Assembly (NCBI GenBank): GCA_910584835.1
Contig: CAJUEG010000003.1
Coordinates: 1-64,000, forward strand
Direction: 5' to 3'
DNA: 64,000 nt
DNA from: an uncultured Oscillospiraceae bacterium
GTDB lineage: Bacteria > Bacillota > Clostridia > Oscillospirales > Oscillospiraceae
A program made the translations under genes and the position numbers. The notes under the pieces were generated by a model. That model did no database searches. It was not told the DNA's origin and was given only the letters and a program-made list of their open reading frames with translations. Each line of letters starts with the position of its first letter. The stretch's first letter is position 1. Of this stretch, positions 32,845 to 41,384 are shown in pieces.

Positions 32845-34163
32845 CCCTTTCTGCGCAGCTTTGCCGCAAAAAAGCCGTCGGTGCCGTGGATGTGGGGCCA
32901 GAAGGTTATCCGGCCCGGCTGTTTCCCCAGGTGCGGCAGGTCAAAAGGCTCCGGGGCAAACTCCGGATAGTCCGCCAAAAAGCCGTCCACCACCTGGTCG
33001 TTCTCCCGGCGCAGGAGGGTACAGGTGGAGTATACCAGCACCCCGCCGGGACGGACATACCGGGCGCAGTTGTCCAAAATCCCCCTTTGAACCTGTGGAA
33101 GCCCTTTCAGCGGCTCCGGGTCCTTATAGCGGATGTCCGGCTTCTTGCGGATGATGCCCAGCCCTGAACAGGGCACGTCGGTCAGCACCGTGTCGAAACC
33201 GCCCACCCAGTCCTCCCGGGCTTTGGCGGCGTTTTGCAGCGTTGGGATAATCACGGACAGCCCCAGCCGGTCCCGCCCCGCCTCCAGCAGCTTGATCTTA
33301 TGGGGATGGATATCACAGGAAATCAGCTCTCCCCGGTTTTCCATCAAAACTGCCGCGGCAAAGGACTTCCCGCCGGGGGCCGCGCAGCAGTCCAGCACCC
33401 GCTGGCCCGGCTTAATCCCCGCCGCCAGCACCGCCAGCCTTGAGGCGGCGTCCTGGATATAGAATTCCCCCCGCCGGAAAGCATCCAGCCGCTCCAGGTC
33501 GCCGGTGCCTGTGAGCAGCAGGCAGCCCTCCAGCCAGGGATGGGGCTGTACCTCCACTCCGGCGGACCGAAGCCCTTCCGTCAGTTTTTCAGGCGTGGTT
33601 TTCAGCGTGTTTACCTGGGCGGTGGTAGGGGGCTGCTGGTTGTCGGCGGACAGCAGCTCTTCTGCGCCCTCCACGCCCAGCAGCGCGGAAAATTCCTCCA
33701 CCAGCCACAGAGGGTGGCTGTATTGAACCGACAAGCGTTTTAACTTGTCATCTTCTTTTATCTCAACAACTTTTCCCTGTCTCAGCAGGGAGCGGAGCAC
33801 CCCGTTCACCAGCCCCGCCGCCCGGGGGCTGCGGCTGTGGCGCTTGGCCAGCTCCACCGCCTCGTTTACCGCGGCGCTGGGGGGAATCCTGTCCAGAAAC
33901 AGCAGTTGGTATGCCGCCACCCGCAGCCCGCACAGCACCTTCACATCCAGCTTTTCCAGCTTCATGGAGCACACCTGGGCCAGCCGCCAGTCCAGCAGCA
34001 GCTTATTTTGCAGCACCCCATAGCACAGCCGGGTGGCCAGCGCTCCGTCGCGGCGGTCCAGCCCCTGCTCCCGGATGGCGTGCTTTAAATAGCCGTCCGA
34101 CCAGGCCCCCTGCTTCTCACAGGCGGCCAGGGTGAGTACCGCCGTTTCTCTGGCTGTGCCCAT
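32841..34163 (-). CDS. rsmB: 16S rRNA (cytosine967-C5)-methyltransferase RsmB
   Basis: 440 residues. An N-terminal NusB-like helical domain (about 1-140) is followed by the SAM-binding Rossmann fold with LDCCAAPGGKSFA (about 246-258), DVPCSGLG (catalytic PC motif) and YSTCTLLRREND (catalytic TC motif). It overlaps rlmN by 4 bp and begins 4 bp after the fmt stop, so rRNA modification genes are translationally coupled to fmt. Confidence 0.96.
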   Translation of the reverse strand: MGTARETAVLTLAACEKQGAWSDGYLKHAIREQGLDRRDGALATRLCYGVLQNKLLLDWRLAQVCSMKLEKLDVKVLCGLRVAAYQLLFLDRIPPSAAVNEAVELAKRHSRSPRAAGLVNGVLRSLLRQGKVVEIKEDDKLKRLSVQYSHPLWLVEEFSALLGVEGAEELLSADNQQPPTTAQVNTLKTTPEKLTEGLRSAGVEVQPHPWLEGCLLLTGTGDLERLDAFRRGEFYIQDAASRLAVLAAGIKPGQRVLDCCAAPGGKSFAAAVLMENRGELISCDIHPHKIKLLEAGRDRLGLSVIIPTLQNAAKAREDWVGGFDTVLTDVPCSGLGIIRKKPDIRYKDPEPLKGLPQVQRGILDNCARYVRPGGVLVYSTCTLLRRENDQVVDGFLADYPEFAPEPFDLPHLGKQPGRITFWPHIHGTDGFFAAKLRRKG

Positions 34164-34167
34164 AGAA

Positions 34168-35109
34168 TCACTCCTGCTTTGTCAGCGTCGTCCCTGGGGC
34201 GACAGGGTGGCCCAGCAAAAAAGCGGGGGCCGCCATCGCCTTTTTCCCGTCCGGCTGGAGCTCCAGAATGTCCAGAACTCCCCCGTCCCCGCAGGCCACC
34301 CGCAGCCCCTTCTTATCCGCCTGCAAGACGGTGCCCGGGATGCTGCCGGTAGTCTCTTCCGTCAGCGCCGTGCGCAGAACCTTACATCGAATGCCGTCCA
34401 TCACTGCCGCAGCCGCAGGCCAGGGGTACAGCCCCCGAACCTGGTCGTGGAGCTGCCGGGCGGTCCTTGTCCAGTCCAAGGGGGACTGCTCCTTCGACAG
34501 CATGGGCGCATGCGTCGCTTTGGCGCTGTCCTGGGGAATGGGCTTAATTTTCCCCGCCTCCAACCCCGCCACGGTGTCCACCAGCAGCCTGGCTCCCATG
34601 TCCGCTAGGCGGGCAAAGAGCTGCGCCGCATTCTCATTGATGTCTATCGGGGTTTTTGCCTGGGCCAGAATATCCCCGGTGTCCATCCCCTCCGCCATAT
34701 ACATGATGGTGACTCCTGTTTCGTCCTCACCATTCAAAATGGCCCAGTTGATAGGGGCCGCACCCCGGTATTTGGGCAGCAGGGATGAGTGCACATTGAC
34801 GCACCCCAGCCGGGGCAGCTCCAAAATGTCCACAGGCAGCAGCTTCCCATAGGCCGCCACGGCGATGAGGTCTGGCTTCAGCGCCCGGAGTATTTCCAGC
34901 GCCTCCCCGTCCCGCATTTTGGCGGGCTGGAACACAGGCAATCCAGCTGACAAGGCGTACTCCTTAACTGGCGTCGCTTGCAGCTTCATCCCACGGTTTT
35001 TTGGCTTGTCCGGCTGCGTGAACACGCCGCAGACCTCGTGGCCCGCCTCCACCAGCGCCTTTAGGGACGGCACGGCGAAGTCCGGCGTGCCCATAAAAAC
35101 AATTCTCAT
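34168..35109 (-). CDS. fmt: Methionyl-tRNA formyltransferase
   Basis: 313 residues. MRIVFMGTPDFAVPSL opens the formyltransferase domain, and SLLPKYRGAAPINWAI (about 110-125) carries the catalytic Asn-His-Asp region with VTIMYMAEGMDTG. The C-terminal tRNA-binding domain follows (VRGLYPWPAA). It formylates initiator Met-tRNA. It overlaps def by 4 bp, so adding and removing the formyl group are co-expressed. Confidence 0.97.
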   Translation of the reverse strand: MRIVFMGTPDFAVPSLKALVEAGHEVCGVFTQPDKPKNRGMKLQATPVKEYALSAGLPVFQPAKMRDGEALEILRALKPDLIAVAAYGKLLPVDILELPRLGCVNVHSSLLPKYRGAAPINWAILNGEDETGVTIMYMAEGMDTGDILAQAKTPIDINENAAQLFARLADMGARLLVDTVAGLEAGKIKPIPQDSAKATHAPMLSKEQSPLDWTRTARQLHDQVRGLYPWPAAAAVMDGIRCKVLRTALTEETTGSIPGTVLQADKKGLRVACGDGGVLDILELQPDGKKAMAAPAFLLGHPVAPGTTLTKQE

Positions 35110-35600
35110 TGTTCCTCCTCTGCCTTCTCCATGGCGTCCAGCTCCTCCACCGTATACAGCCGGTCCGTGTGCTCCACAAACAGGTGGCCGTCCAGATGTT
35201 CAGTCTCGTGGCAGAAGCACCGGGCCACCAGCCCTTCGCCGGATGCCTCAAAAAAATTTCCATCCCGGTCCTGGGCGCGAACGGTGACCAGATTGGGGCG
35301 CTGGACCATGCCATACTTCCCGGGAACGCTGAGGCAGCCCTCCCAGCCGTTCTGCTCCCCCTCCTGGCTGACGATCACCGGGTTCACCAGCTCCAGGATA
35401 TGTTCGTCTGCGTCCTCCACCACCACCACACGGCGCAAAATGCCGATCTGCGGCGCGGCCAGTCCAACGCCGCCGGAATCTGTCAGCGTCTCCTTCAAGT
35501 CATCCAGCAGGTCGTGGAGCTTGCGGTCAAATTTTTCCACCGGGCGGCATGTCTTCGTGAGAGCAGGATCGCCCTGGGTCAGGATTTCTCTGAGTGCCAT
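35106..35600 (-). CDS. def: Peptide deformylase
   Basis: 164 residues. The three motifs are GVGLAAPQIG (about 44-53), EGCLSVPG (about 91-98, metal Cys) and HETEHLDG (about 134-141, HExxH metal and catalytic residues; the usual Q/E-x-D-H-L ending is kept). It removes the N-formyl group from new proteins. It lies 16 bp after priA. Confidence 0.96.
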   Translation of the reverse strand: MALREILTQGDPALTKTCRPVEKFDRKLHDLLDDLKETLTDSGGVGLAAPQIGILRRVVVVEDADEHILELVNPVIVSQEGEQNGWEGCLSVPGKYGMVQRPNLVTVRAQDRDGNFFEASGEGLVARCFCHETEHLDGHLFVEHTDRLYTVEELDAMEKAEEEQ

Positions 35601-35616
35601 AGTGCTTCCTCCTTGT

Positions 35617-38088
35617 TTAATCCAGCGGATTCAGGTCGGCGAACAGGGCCACGCCCCGGTTTTGCCGGTCCGCCTGAGCCTGCCGGAGCAGATGAGCCGT
35701 GAGCTGACGAACGGCCCTGGTATTCTGTGCGCTTAAAATCAGCCGGAAACGGTAGCGGTCATTGAGCTTTGCCACCGGCGCCGGGGCCGGCCCCAGCAGA
35801 CGGCATGGGATCTTGTCATAGGGCGCCTTCCGCAGCGCGCCGCCCAGCGCCTCCCGCAATCGCACCAACGCCCGGAGCACCGCAGTCTCCTCCGGCCCGG
35901 ACGCTGATATGACAAACAGATCGCAGAAGGGCGGCAGCTCCCTGGCCTCCCGAAGCTTGATCTCCTGCCGGTAAAAGCTGCCGTAATCCTGGCCTGCGGC
36001 GAAGCGGATCACGTCGTTGTCCGGGGTGAAGGTCTGAATCACCGCGCGCCCGGCCTTTTCTCCCCGGCCGGCCCGCCCCACCACCTGGGTGAGGAGGGAA
36101 AAGGCCCGCTCCGGCGCGTGGATGTCGCCGGTATACAGCAGCTGATCCGCCGACACCGCCCCTACCAGGGTGACGTTTTCAAAATCCAGCCCTTTTGCCA
36201 CCATCTGGGTACCCAATAAAATGGGGATGCGCTCCCGGCGGAACTTTTCCAGGATGCTCTCATGGCTGTGGACGGCGGACACGGTATCCGCATCCATGCG
36301 CAGCACCGCCGTCCCTGGAAAGATGGCGCGCAGCTCCTCCTCCACCTTCTGGGTGCCCGCACCGATAAAGTTCATCAGTCCTCCGCAGCTTGGGCATAGG
36401 TCCGGCATAGGCTGAGACCAGCCGCAGTAGTGGCACATCAGCCGCTGGTTGGCGGAGTGGTAGGTCAAATGGACGGAGCACCGGGGGCAGGTGGGGGTTT
36501 GCCCACACTCGCCGCAGGTGACCATGCGGCTGGCCCCCCGGCGGTTGAGAAATAGAATGGCCTGCTCCCCCCGGTCAATGGTCTCCTCCAGCATGGCTGC
36601 CAGGGGAGCGCTGATGGTGCCGCCGTTCCCCCGGCGCAGCTCGTCCTTCATATCCACCACAGTCACCCGGGGCAGAACCTGTTCGTTGTACCGCCGGCGC
36701 AGGGTGAACAGGCGGTAATCTCCCCGCTCCGCCCGGTACATGGACTCCACCGTGGGCGTGGCGGACCCCAGCAGCAGCAGCGCCCCCGCTTTATAGCAGC
36801 GATAACGGGCCACCTCTCTGGCATGATACCGGGGATTCTGCTCCGATTTATAGGAGGGCTCCTGCTCCTCGTCCAGAATAATGACTCCCAGGCCGGGCAG
36901 AGGGGCAAACACGGCGGAGCGGGTGCCCACCACCACCCGTGCCTCCCCTGCCCGGGCCCTCTTCCACTCATCGCACCGCTCCCCGGCGGACAGGGAGCTG
37001 TGGAGAATTGCCACCTCCCGGCCAAAGTGGGAGGTAAATATGCGCATCAGCTGGGGGGTGAGGGCGATCTCCGGCACCATCACCAGCGCCGTTTTCCCCC
37101 GTTCCAGCAGGGTGTGAATCAGCTTGAGATACACCTGGGTCTTGCCGCTGCCGGTGACGCCGTACAGCAGCGCTGCGGCGGCGCCCTCCCCCTCCGCCAA
37201 AGCCAGCAGCCCTTCATAGGCTGCGGTCTGCTCTTTGTTGAGCTTCAGCGGAGCCGCCTGTTCGGAGTCAGGCAGCTGAGGACGGCGGTACACCTCCCGC
37301 TTGGACAGGGTGAGCACCCCCATCTTTTCCAGGGCGCGCAGAGTGGCCATGGATGCGCCGGTAAAATAGCACAGCTCCTTGGCGGAGGTCTCCCCCACAG
37401 CACAGATAGTTTCCCCCGCGGCGTATTGCAGGGGGGCCCGCCGCCGCTTAGGGGCAAGCAGCGCCATGGCGCTGCCGGGGTCCATGGCCAGGGTGGCAAT
37501 CTGCTCCATTTTGTCGTTTATCCCCCGGGCTGCGCTGGCTTCGCGGACAATAATCCCGCCCTTTTCCAGCATGCGGATGGCCGCTCCCGGGTCGGACAAG
37601 CCGAAAGCGGTACGAATCTTGCCTTCCTCCGCCCAGCCGCCATTGGAAAATAGAAGCTCCACCAGTTTTTTTGCCCGTTTGGACTCCCCCGCCGCATTAT
37701 AGGCCGTCTCCCGGTCCACACCGGGAGCGAAACGCCAGCAAGCTTTCAGGGAGAACCACAGACCGGTCGGGATCATGACCCGCATAGCGTCGTACACAGT
37801 GCAAAAATACTGTTCCCGCATCCACAAGGCCAGCTGAACGGCGCCTTCATCCAATAATGGCTCTTCGTCCAGCAGCGCCAGAATGGACTTCAGTTTTTCT
37901 GTGTCCTCCCGTTCCCCCACCGCCAGCACGATGCCGTCGCTCACGCGGTTGCCCCGCCCAAAAGGCACCGCCGCCCGCATTCCAGGCCGGACCGCCCCTT
38001 CCAGCGGGCCGGGAATCAAATAGTCATAGGGCCGGTCGATGGCGTAGGTGGATGCGGACACGGCAATTTTCGCGATACAGGCCATCAA
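35617..38088 (-). CDS. priA: Primosomal replication restart helicase PriA
   Basis: 823 residues. The N-terminal DNA-binding domain (YAIDRPYDYLIP) precedes the helicase with YGVTGSGKTQVYL (about 306-318), DEEQEPSYK (DExH variant) and a zinc-binding insertion with CGECGQTPTCPRC, then CHYCGWSQPMPDLCPSC. The final motifs LGTQMVAKGLDFENVTL and GRAGRG are intact. It restarts stalled replication forks. It follows rpoZ with a gap of 100 bp containing a hairpin. Confidence 0.96.
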   Translation of the reverse strand: MMACIAKIAVSASTYAIDRPYDYLIPGPLEGAVRPGMRAAVPFGRGNRVSDGIVLAVGEREDTEKLKSILALLDEEPLLDEGAVQLALWMREQYFCTVYDAMRVMIPTGLWFSLKACWRFAPGVDRETAYNAAGESKRAKKLVELLFSNGGWAEEGKIRTAFGLSDPGAAIRMLEKGGIIVREASAARGINDKMEQIATLAMDPGSAMALLAPKRRRAPLQYAAGETICAVGETSAKELCYFTGASMATLRALEKMGVLTLSKREVYRRPQLPDSEQAAPLKLNKEQTAAYEGLLALAEGEGAAAALLYGVTGSGKTQVYLKLIHTLLERGKTALVMVPEIALTPQLMRIFTSHFGREVAILHSSLSAGERCDEWKRARAGEARVVVGTRSAVFAPLPGLGVIILDEEQEPSYKSEQNPRYHAREVARYRCYKAGALLLLGSATPTVESMYRAERGDYRLFTLRRRYNEQVLPRVTVVDMKDELRRGNGGTISAPLAAMLEETIDRGEQAILFLNRRGASRMVTCGECGQTPTCPRCSVHLTYHSANQRLMCHYCGWSQPMPDLCPSCGGLMNFIGAGTQKVEEELRAIFPGTAVLRMDADTVSAVHSHESILEKFRRERIPILLGTQMVAKGLDFENVTLVGAVSADQLLYTGDIHAPERAFSLLTQVVGRAGRGEKAGRAVIQTFTPDNDVIRFAAGQDYGSFYRQEIKLREARELPPFCDLFVISASGPEETAVLRALVRLREALGGALRKAPYDKIPCRLLGPAPAPVAKLNDRYRFRLILSAQNTRAVRQLTAHLLRQAQADRQNRGVALFADLNPLD

Positions 38089-38136
38089 ACCATCTCTTTC
38101 TCCACAAAAACCGGCTTATTGTCCTTTTCAACGTCC

Positions 38137-38171
38137 AAAGGGCAAGCAGTGCACCCGCTTGCCCTTTTTTG
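38137..38171. terminator. Hairpin between rpoZ and priA
   Basis: An 11-bp stem (AAAGGGCAAGC / GCTTGCCCTTT) with a T run only on the + strand, opposite to gene direction. It may stabilise the upstream mRNA end or attenuate transcription into priA. Confidence 0.5.
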
Positions 38172-38188
38172 GTCTTCTCTACACTGAC

Positions 38189-38425
38189 CTATGCGGGCTG
38201 TGCCGGCTCCTCCTCAGCAGGTTCCGCCGCTTCGGCTTCCTCCACCGCAAGAGTGCCCTCGGCCACCTCCCGGATGGCCAGAGACACCGCCTTCTCTTCC
38301 AGGGGCTCCCCGGACACCTCTGCCTCACTGGACAGCTTCCTGGCCCGGCTGGCCACCAGATTCACCAGCATATAACGGCTGGGCACCTGGCTCAGCAGTT
38401 CTTTAATCGGGGGATAAAGCAGCAT
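38189..38425 (-). CDS. rpoZ: RNA polymerase omega subunit
   Basis: 78 residues from the ATG at 38425, with AAAGGA 8 bp upstream; a further ATG three codons earlier leaves no room for it. LLYPPIKELL, then SRYMLVNLVASRARKL is the omega core, and KAVSLAIREVAEG the conserved second helix. The C-terminal tail is Glu/Ala/Pro-rich. It follows gmk by 25 bp, the usual gmk-rpoZ order. Confidence 0.93.
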   Translation of the reverse strand: MLLYPPIKELLSQVPSRYMLVNLVASRARKLSSEAEVSGEPLEEKAVSLAIREVAEGTLAVEEAEAAEPAEEEPAQPA

Positions 38426-38450
38426 ATATACCATTCCTTTCGAGTTGTAC

Positions 38451-39083
38451 TCAGTCTTTCTGAGGTCCTGTAATTCCCTGGACGAGGCCGATCCGCTTCT
38501 GCGTTCGGCACCGCTCCGCCTGAAGGATGGATTGAATTTCCTGGGCGGCGTTCATCACGGTATCGTTCACTACCAGGTAGTCGTAGTGGACGCACTCCCG
38601 GCACTCCTGCCGGGCTTTTTCCAGCCTGCGCTGGATGACAGCCTCCTCGTCGGTGTTGCGCCGGTGGAGGCGGCGGGACAGCTCCTCAATGGAGGGCGGG
38701 ATGAGAAAGATAAGCACCGCTTCGGAACAGCGCTCCCTCACCTTGGCCGCTCCCTGTACCTCAATGTCCAGCAGCACGTCCACCCCCTGGTCCAGCTGCT
38801 CCCGGATGACCTTCAGCGACGTGCCGTAATAATTGCCCACGTACTCGGCATATTCCAGCAGCTCCCCCGCAGCAATCATCCGCTCGAACTCCTCCCGGGA
38901 TACGAAGTTGTAGTTCACCCCGTCTTCCTCTCCCACGCGGGGCTGCCGGGTGGTAAAAGACACGGAGAAGTGGATATCCCGGCGGCAGCTCAAAAGCTCC
39001 GAGATCACCGTACTTTTCCCCACCCCGGAGGGGCCGGACAGCACAATAAGCTCCCCCCGCGTTTTCTTCTGTGATACGCTCAT
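38451..39083 (-). CDS. gmk: Guanylate kinase
   Basis: 210 residues from the ATG at 39083; a longer open frame exists but the P-loop protein clearly begins with MSVSQKKTRGELIVLSG. LSGPSGVGKSTV (about 16-27) is the P-loop, FTTRQPRVGEEDGVNY binds GMP, and DIEVQGA completes the site. It converts GMP to GDP. It overlaps remA by 4 bp. Confidence 0.96.
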   Translation of the reverse strand: MSVSQKKTRGELIVLSGPSGVGKSTVISELLSCRRDIHFSVSFTTRQPRVGEEDGVNYNFVSREEFERMIAAGELLEYAEYVGNYYGTSLKVIREQLDQGVDVLLDIEVQGAAKVRERCSEAVLIFLIPPSIEELSRRLHRRNTDEEAVIQRRLEKARQECRECVHYDYLVVNDTVMNAAQEIQSILQAERCRTQKRIGLVQGITGPQKD

Positions 39084-39340
39084 GGCGTCTCCTCCTCTGT
39101 CTCTGGGGCCTCCTGGAACCGGGCGGACACCTGTTCCGGCGGCAGGGACGACCAGATCACGTGTCCGCTGTCCGTCACCAGCACCGACCGCGTCTTGCGG
39201 CCAAAGCTGGCGTCGATGAGCACGCCCCGCTCCCTGGCCTCCTGGCCCAGCCGCTTCACCGGCGCGGAGTCCGGGCTGACAATGGCCACTACCCGCTGGG
39301 CGGACACCATGTTGCCAAATCCGATATTGACCAGTTTCAT
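39080..39340 (-). CDS. remA: DUF370 / RemA family regulator
   Basis: 86 residues from the ATG at 39340 with GGAG 9 bp upstream, overlapping the yicC stop. MKLVNIGFGNMVSAQRVVAI and RGVLIDASFGRKTRSVLV are family signatures. In Bacillus RemA is an octameric DNA-binding activator of matrix and osmoprotection genes. The yicC-remA-gmk-rpoZ order is conserved in Firmicutes. A C-terminal acidic tail (EAPETEEETP) is present. Confidence 0.94.
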   Translation of the reverse strand: MKLVNIGFGNMVSAQRVVAIVSPDSAPVKRLGQEARERGVLIDASFGRKTRSVLVTDSGHVIWSSLPPEQVSARFQEAPETEEETP

Positions 39341-39345
39341 ATCCG

Positions 39346-40233
39346 TCACTCCAGGTTCTGGACCTGTTCGCGGATCTTCTCAATCTCCGCTTTCATGTCC
39401 ACCACCCGCCGCGTGATCTCCACATCGCTGCACTTGGAGCCGATTGTGTTGGCCTCCCGGTTGAACTCCTGGATGAGAAAGTCCAGTTTGCGCCCCACCG
39501 CGCCCCCGGCCGCCAGCAGCTCCCGCAGCTGGCCCAGGTGACTGTGGAGGCGAACCGTCTCCTCGTCCACCGCAACCTTGTCGGCAAAAATAGCCGCCTC
39601 GGTGAGCAGCCGGGCCTCGTCGATCTGGGTATTTTGGAGCACCTCCCGCATTTTGGCCTCCAGCCGGGCCCGGTAGTCGTTCACCGTCTGGGGAGAGCGT
39701 TCCTCCACCTCGCCCAGCAGCTTTTCGACGGTGTCCGCCCGTCCCAGAATGTCCTCAGCCAGCCGCCCGCCCTCTGTGGCGCGCATGGCGTTGAAGTCCT
39801 CCAGGGCCAGGTCCAGCACAGACAGCAGCCGCCCCTTCATCTGCTCCGGGTCCTCCTCCGCCTTCTCCACCGTGAGCACATCGGGGAACCGGGCCAGATC
39901 GGTGGCGTAGTACTCCCGCCGGACCTTTCCGCCGCCCAGGTCGTGAAGCTTATAGAGCGCGTCGATATAGCTCCGGGCCAGGGCTTCGTTCACGGTGACC
40001 ACCATATCGTCGCCGCAGCTGCGGACAATGGTGACAAACACGTCTACCTTGCCTCTGGCCACACCCTTCTGCACCCTGGCCTTCATAGCGTCCTCCGCAA
40101 AGACATAGGCCCTCGGCATCTTCACCGTGCAGTCCAGATAGCGGTTGTTCACCGCGCGCAGCTCTACCGTGAGCTGAACGCCATCGTCAAAGACCCGCTC
40201 CCCCCGGCCATAGCCGGTCATGCTTTTTACCAA
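39346..40233 (-). CDS. yicC: YicC family protein
   Basis: 295 residues, full length. MVKSMTGYGRGE is the invariant N-terminus, and the C-terminal DUF1732 part contains KLDFLIQEFNREANTIGSK. E. coli YicC is an endoribonuclease acting on small RNAs; the same activity here is inferred. It begins 16 bp after the upstream membrane-protein gene. Confidence 0.95.
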   Translation of the reverse strand: MVKSMTGYGRGERVFDDGVQLTVELRAVNNRYLDCTVKMPRAYVFAEDAMKARVQKGVARGKVDVFVTIVRSCGDDMVVTVNEALARSYIDALYKLHDLGGGKVRREYYATDLARFPDVLTVEKAEEDPEQMKGRLLSVLDLALEDFNAMRATEGGRLAEDILGRADTVEKLLGEVEERSPQTVNDYRARLEAKMREVLQNTQIDEARLLTEAAIFADKVAVDEETVRLHSHLGQLRELLAAGGAVGRKLDFLIQEFNREANTIGSKCSDVEITRRVVDMKAEIEKIREQVQNLE

Positions 40234-40249
40234 ATCAACTCCCAGCCTT

Positions 40250-40771
40250 TCAGTGGACCGCCCGCTGCACGCGGCTGAGATACACCGCGATCAGCTTGCT
40301 GAATCCATAGTCATACGCCACAAACACGATATTGGCCGCCGGATAGAGGGCCCAGAGGGACTCCCCCAGCGGAGCGGGCAGGGTCTCCAGCATCGCCCCC
40401 ATCATGGTGAGGTAGAGCACAGTAAATGCCGCGTTGAAAAATCCCAGCTTCACAATGTACTCCAAAATCCTCTTCCGGGGCTTCTCCGCCATCGACTTTA
40501 TCATAGGGTACAGCCCGAACAGCGCAGTAAAGAGCAGTGCGCAGAATTTATCCGGCACCAGCAGCAGCGTCAGTATCGACGCCCCCGCCCAGCACAAAAA
40601 CCCCGCCTTCAGCCCCGATGAAATCACCGCCGCCGCAGGCAGCAGGCCCCCCAGCGCCACGATTCCCCAACACCCTGTGGGCGCCAGAGAGGCAAGATAT
40701 ACCAAAATGACCGCCAAGGCACCCAGTATCGCCGGGTAGGCCACCTTTACCGCCGCGTTTTTTCGTCTCAT
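40250..40771 (-). CDS. Polytopic membrane protein of unknown function
   Basis: 173 residues with about five hydrophobic segments (roughly 10-30, 35-55, 57-75, 80-92, 107-130). It has a basic N-terminus and no charged residues within the first three segments. It resembles small ECF-transporter-S-like or DUF2232-like membrane proteins only in outline; no signature is recognised. It lies 1 bp after the J-domain gene stop and 16 bp before yicC, so it belongs to the same transcript. A role alongside the J-domain and DUF5685 proteins is possible but unproven. Confidence 0.7.
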   Translation of the reverse strand: MRRKNAAVKVAYPAILGALAVILVYLASLAPTGCWGIVALGGLLPAAAVISSGLKAGFLCWAGASILTLLLVPDKFCALLFTALFGLYPMIKSMAEKPRKRILEYIVKLGFFNAAFTVLYLTMMGAMLETLPAPLGESLWALYPAANIVFVAYDYGFSKLIAVYLSRVQRAVH

Positions 40772-40772
40772 A

Positions 40773-41384
40773 TCAGCGGCATCCCCCGCAAAGGCAGTTC
40801 ATGCACATCAGCGTGGTGCAGCAATCCAAGCCGTCGCACTGGGCCCCGGCCATGTCCGGCTGATAGCCGTAGCCGCCCTGCTGCATCATGCTGAAGGCCT
40901 GGCGGTACTCCATATTACCCGGCTCCATCTGGACCGCGATCTGGTAATTTTGCCTGGCCTCGTCCAGCCAGCCCCGGCGGTAAGCGATGGACCCCATGAG
41001 AAAGTACCATTCCCCGTTCCGGGACGCCCCCTGCAAAAGCCGCTCCGCGCCCTCCAGGTCTCCCCGGCTGACCGCCTGGCGGGCCTGGGCATACACGCCC
41101 CCCGCGCTCTGCCGCTGCTGCTGATAGGAAGAGCCATAGCCGTACCCACCCTGACTCTGGGACGCGCTTCCCCCGCTGTAGCCGGAGCTTCCGCCGGACC
41201 GGGACCGGGTGATGGCGTCATAGGCCTCGTTGATCTCCTTCATCTTTTCCTCGGCCAGGTCGGCCAGGGGGTTGTTCTGATAGTTGTCCGGATGATATTT
41301 TCTCGCCAGTTCGCGGTAGGCCTTTTTGATCTCATTGTCGTCGGCATCGGCACTCACGCCCAGCACCTCGTAGGGATCTCTCAT
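40773..41384 (-). CDS. J-domain protein with TPR-like repeat and Cys-rich tail
   Basis: 203 residues. The J domain (about 1-65) has YEVLGVSADADDNEIKKAYR and the HPD motif in ARKYHPDNY, so it should recruit an Hsp70. A Gly/Ser/Tyr/Gln-rich linker (about 70-100) follows. One or two TPR-like helices (GEWYFLMGSIAYRRGWLDEA, about 138-157) come next. The last 25 residues end with CDGLDCCTTLMCMNCLC, a dense Cys cluster that could bind zinc or be oxidised. It overlaps the DUF5685 gene by 4 bp. It is not DnaJ itself, which lacks this layout. Confidence 0.88.
   Translation of the reverse strand: MRDPYEVLGVSADADDNEIKKAYRELARKYHPDNYQNNPLADLAEEKMKEINEAYDAITRSRSGGSSGYSGGSASQSQGGYGYGSSYQQQRQSAGGVYAQARQAVSRGDLEGAERLLQGASRNGEWYFLMGSIAYRRGWLDEARQNYQIAVQMEPGNMEYRQAFSMMQQGGYGYQPDMAGAQCDGLDCCTTLMCMNCLCGGCR

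Noticed and set aside
39084..39383. Longer start for guanylate kinase
   Set aside because: The extra part overlaps all of remA and is not guanylate-kinase-like.
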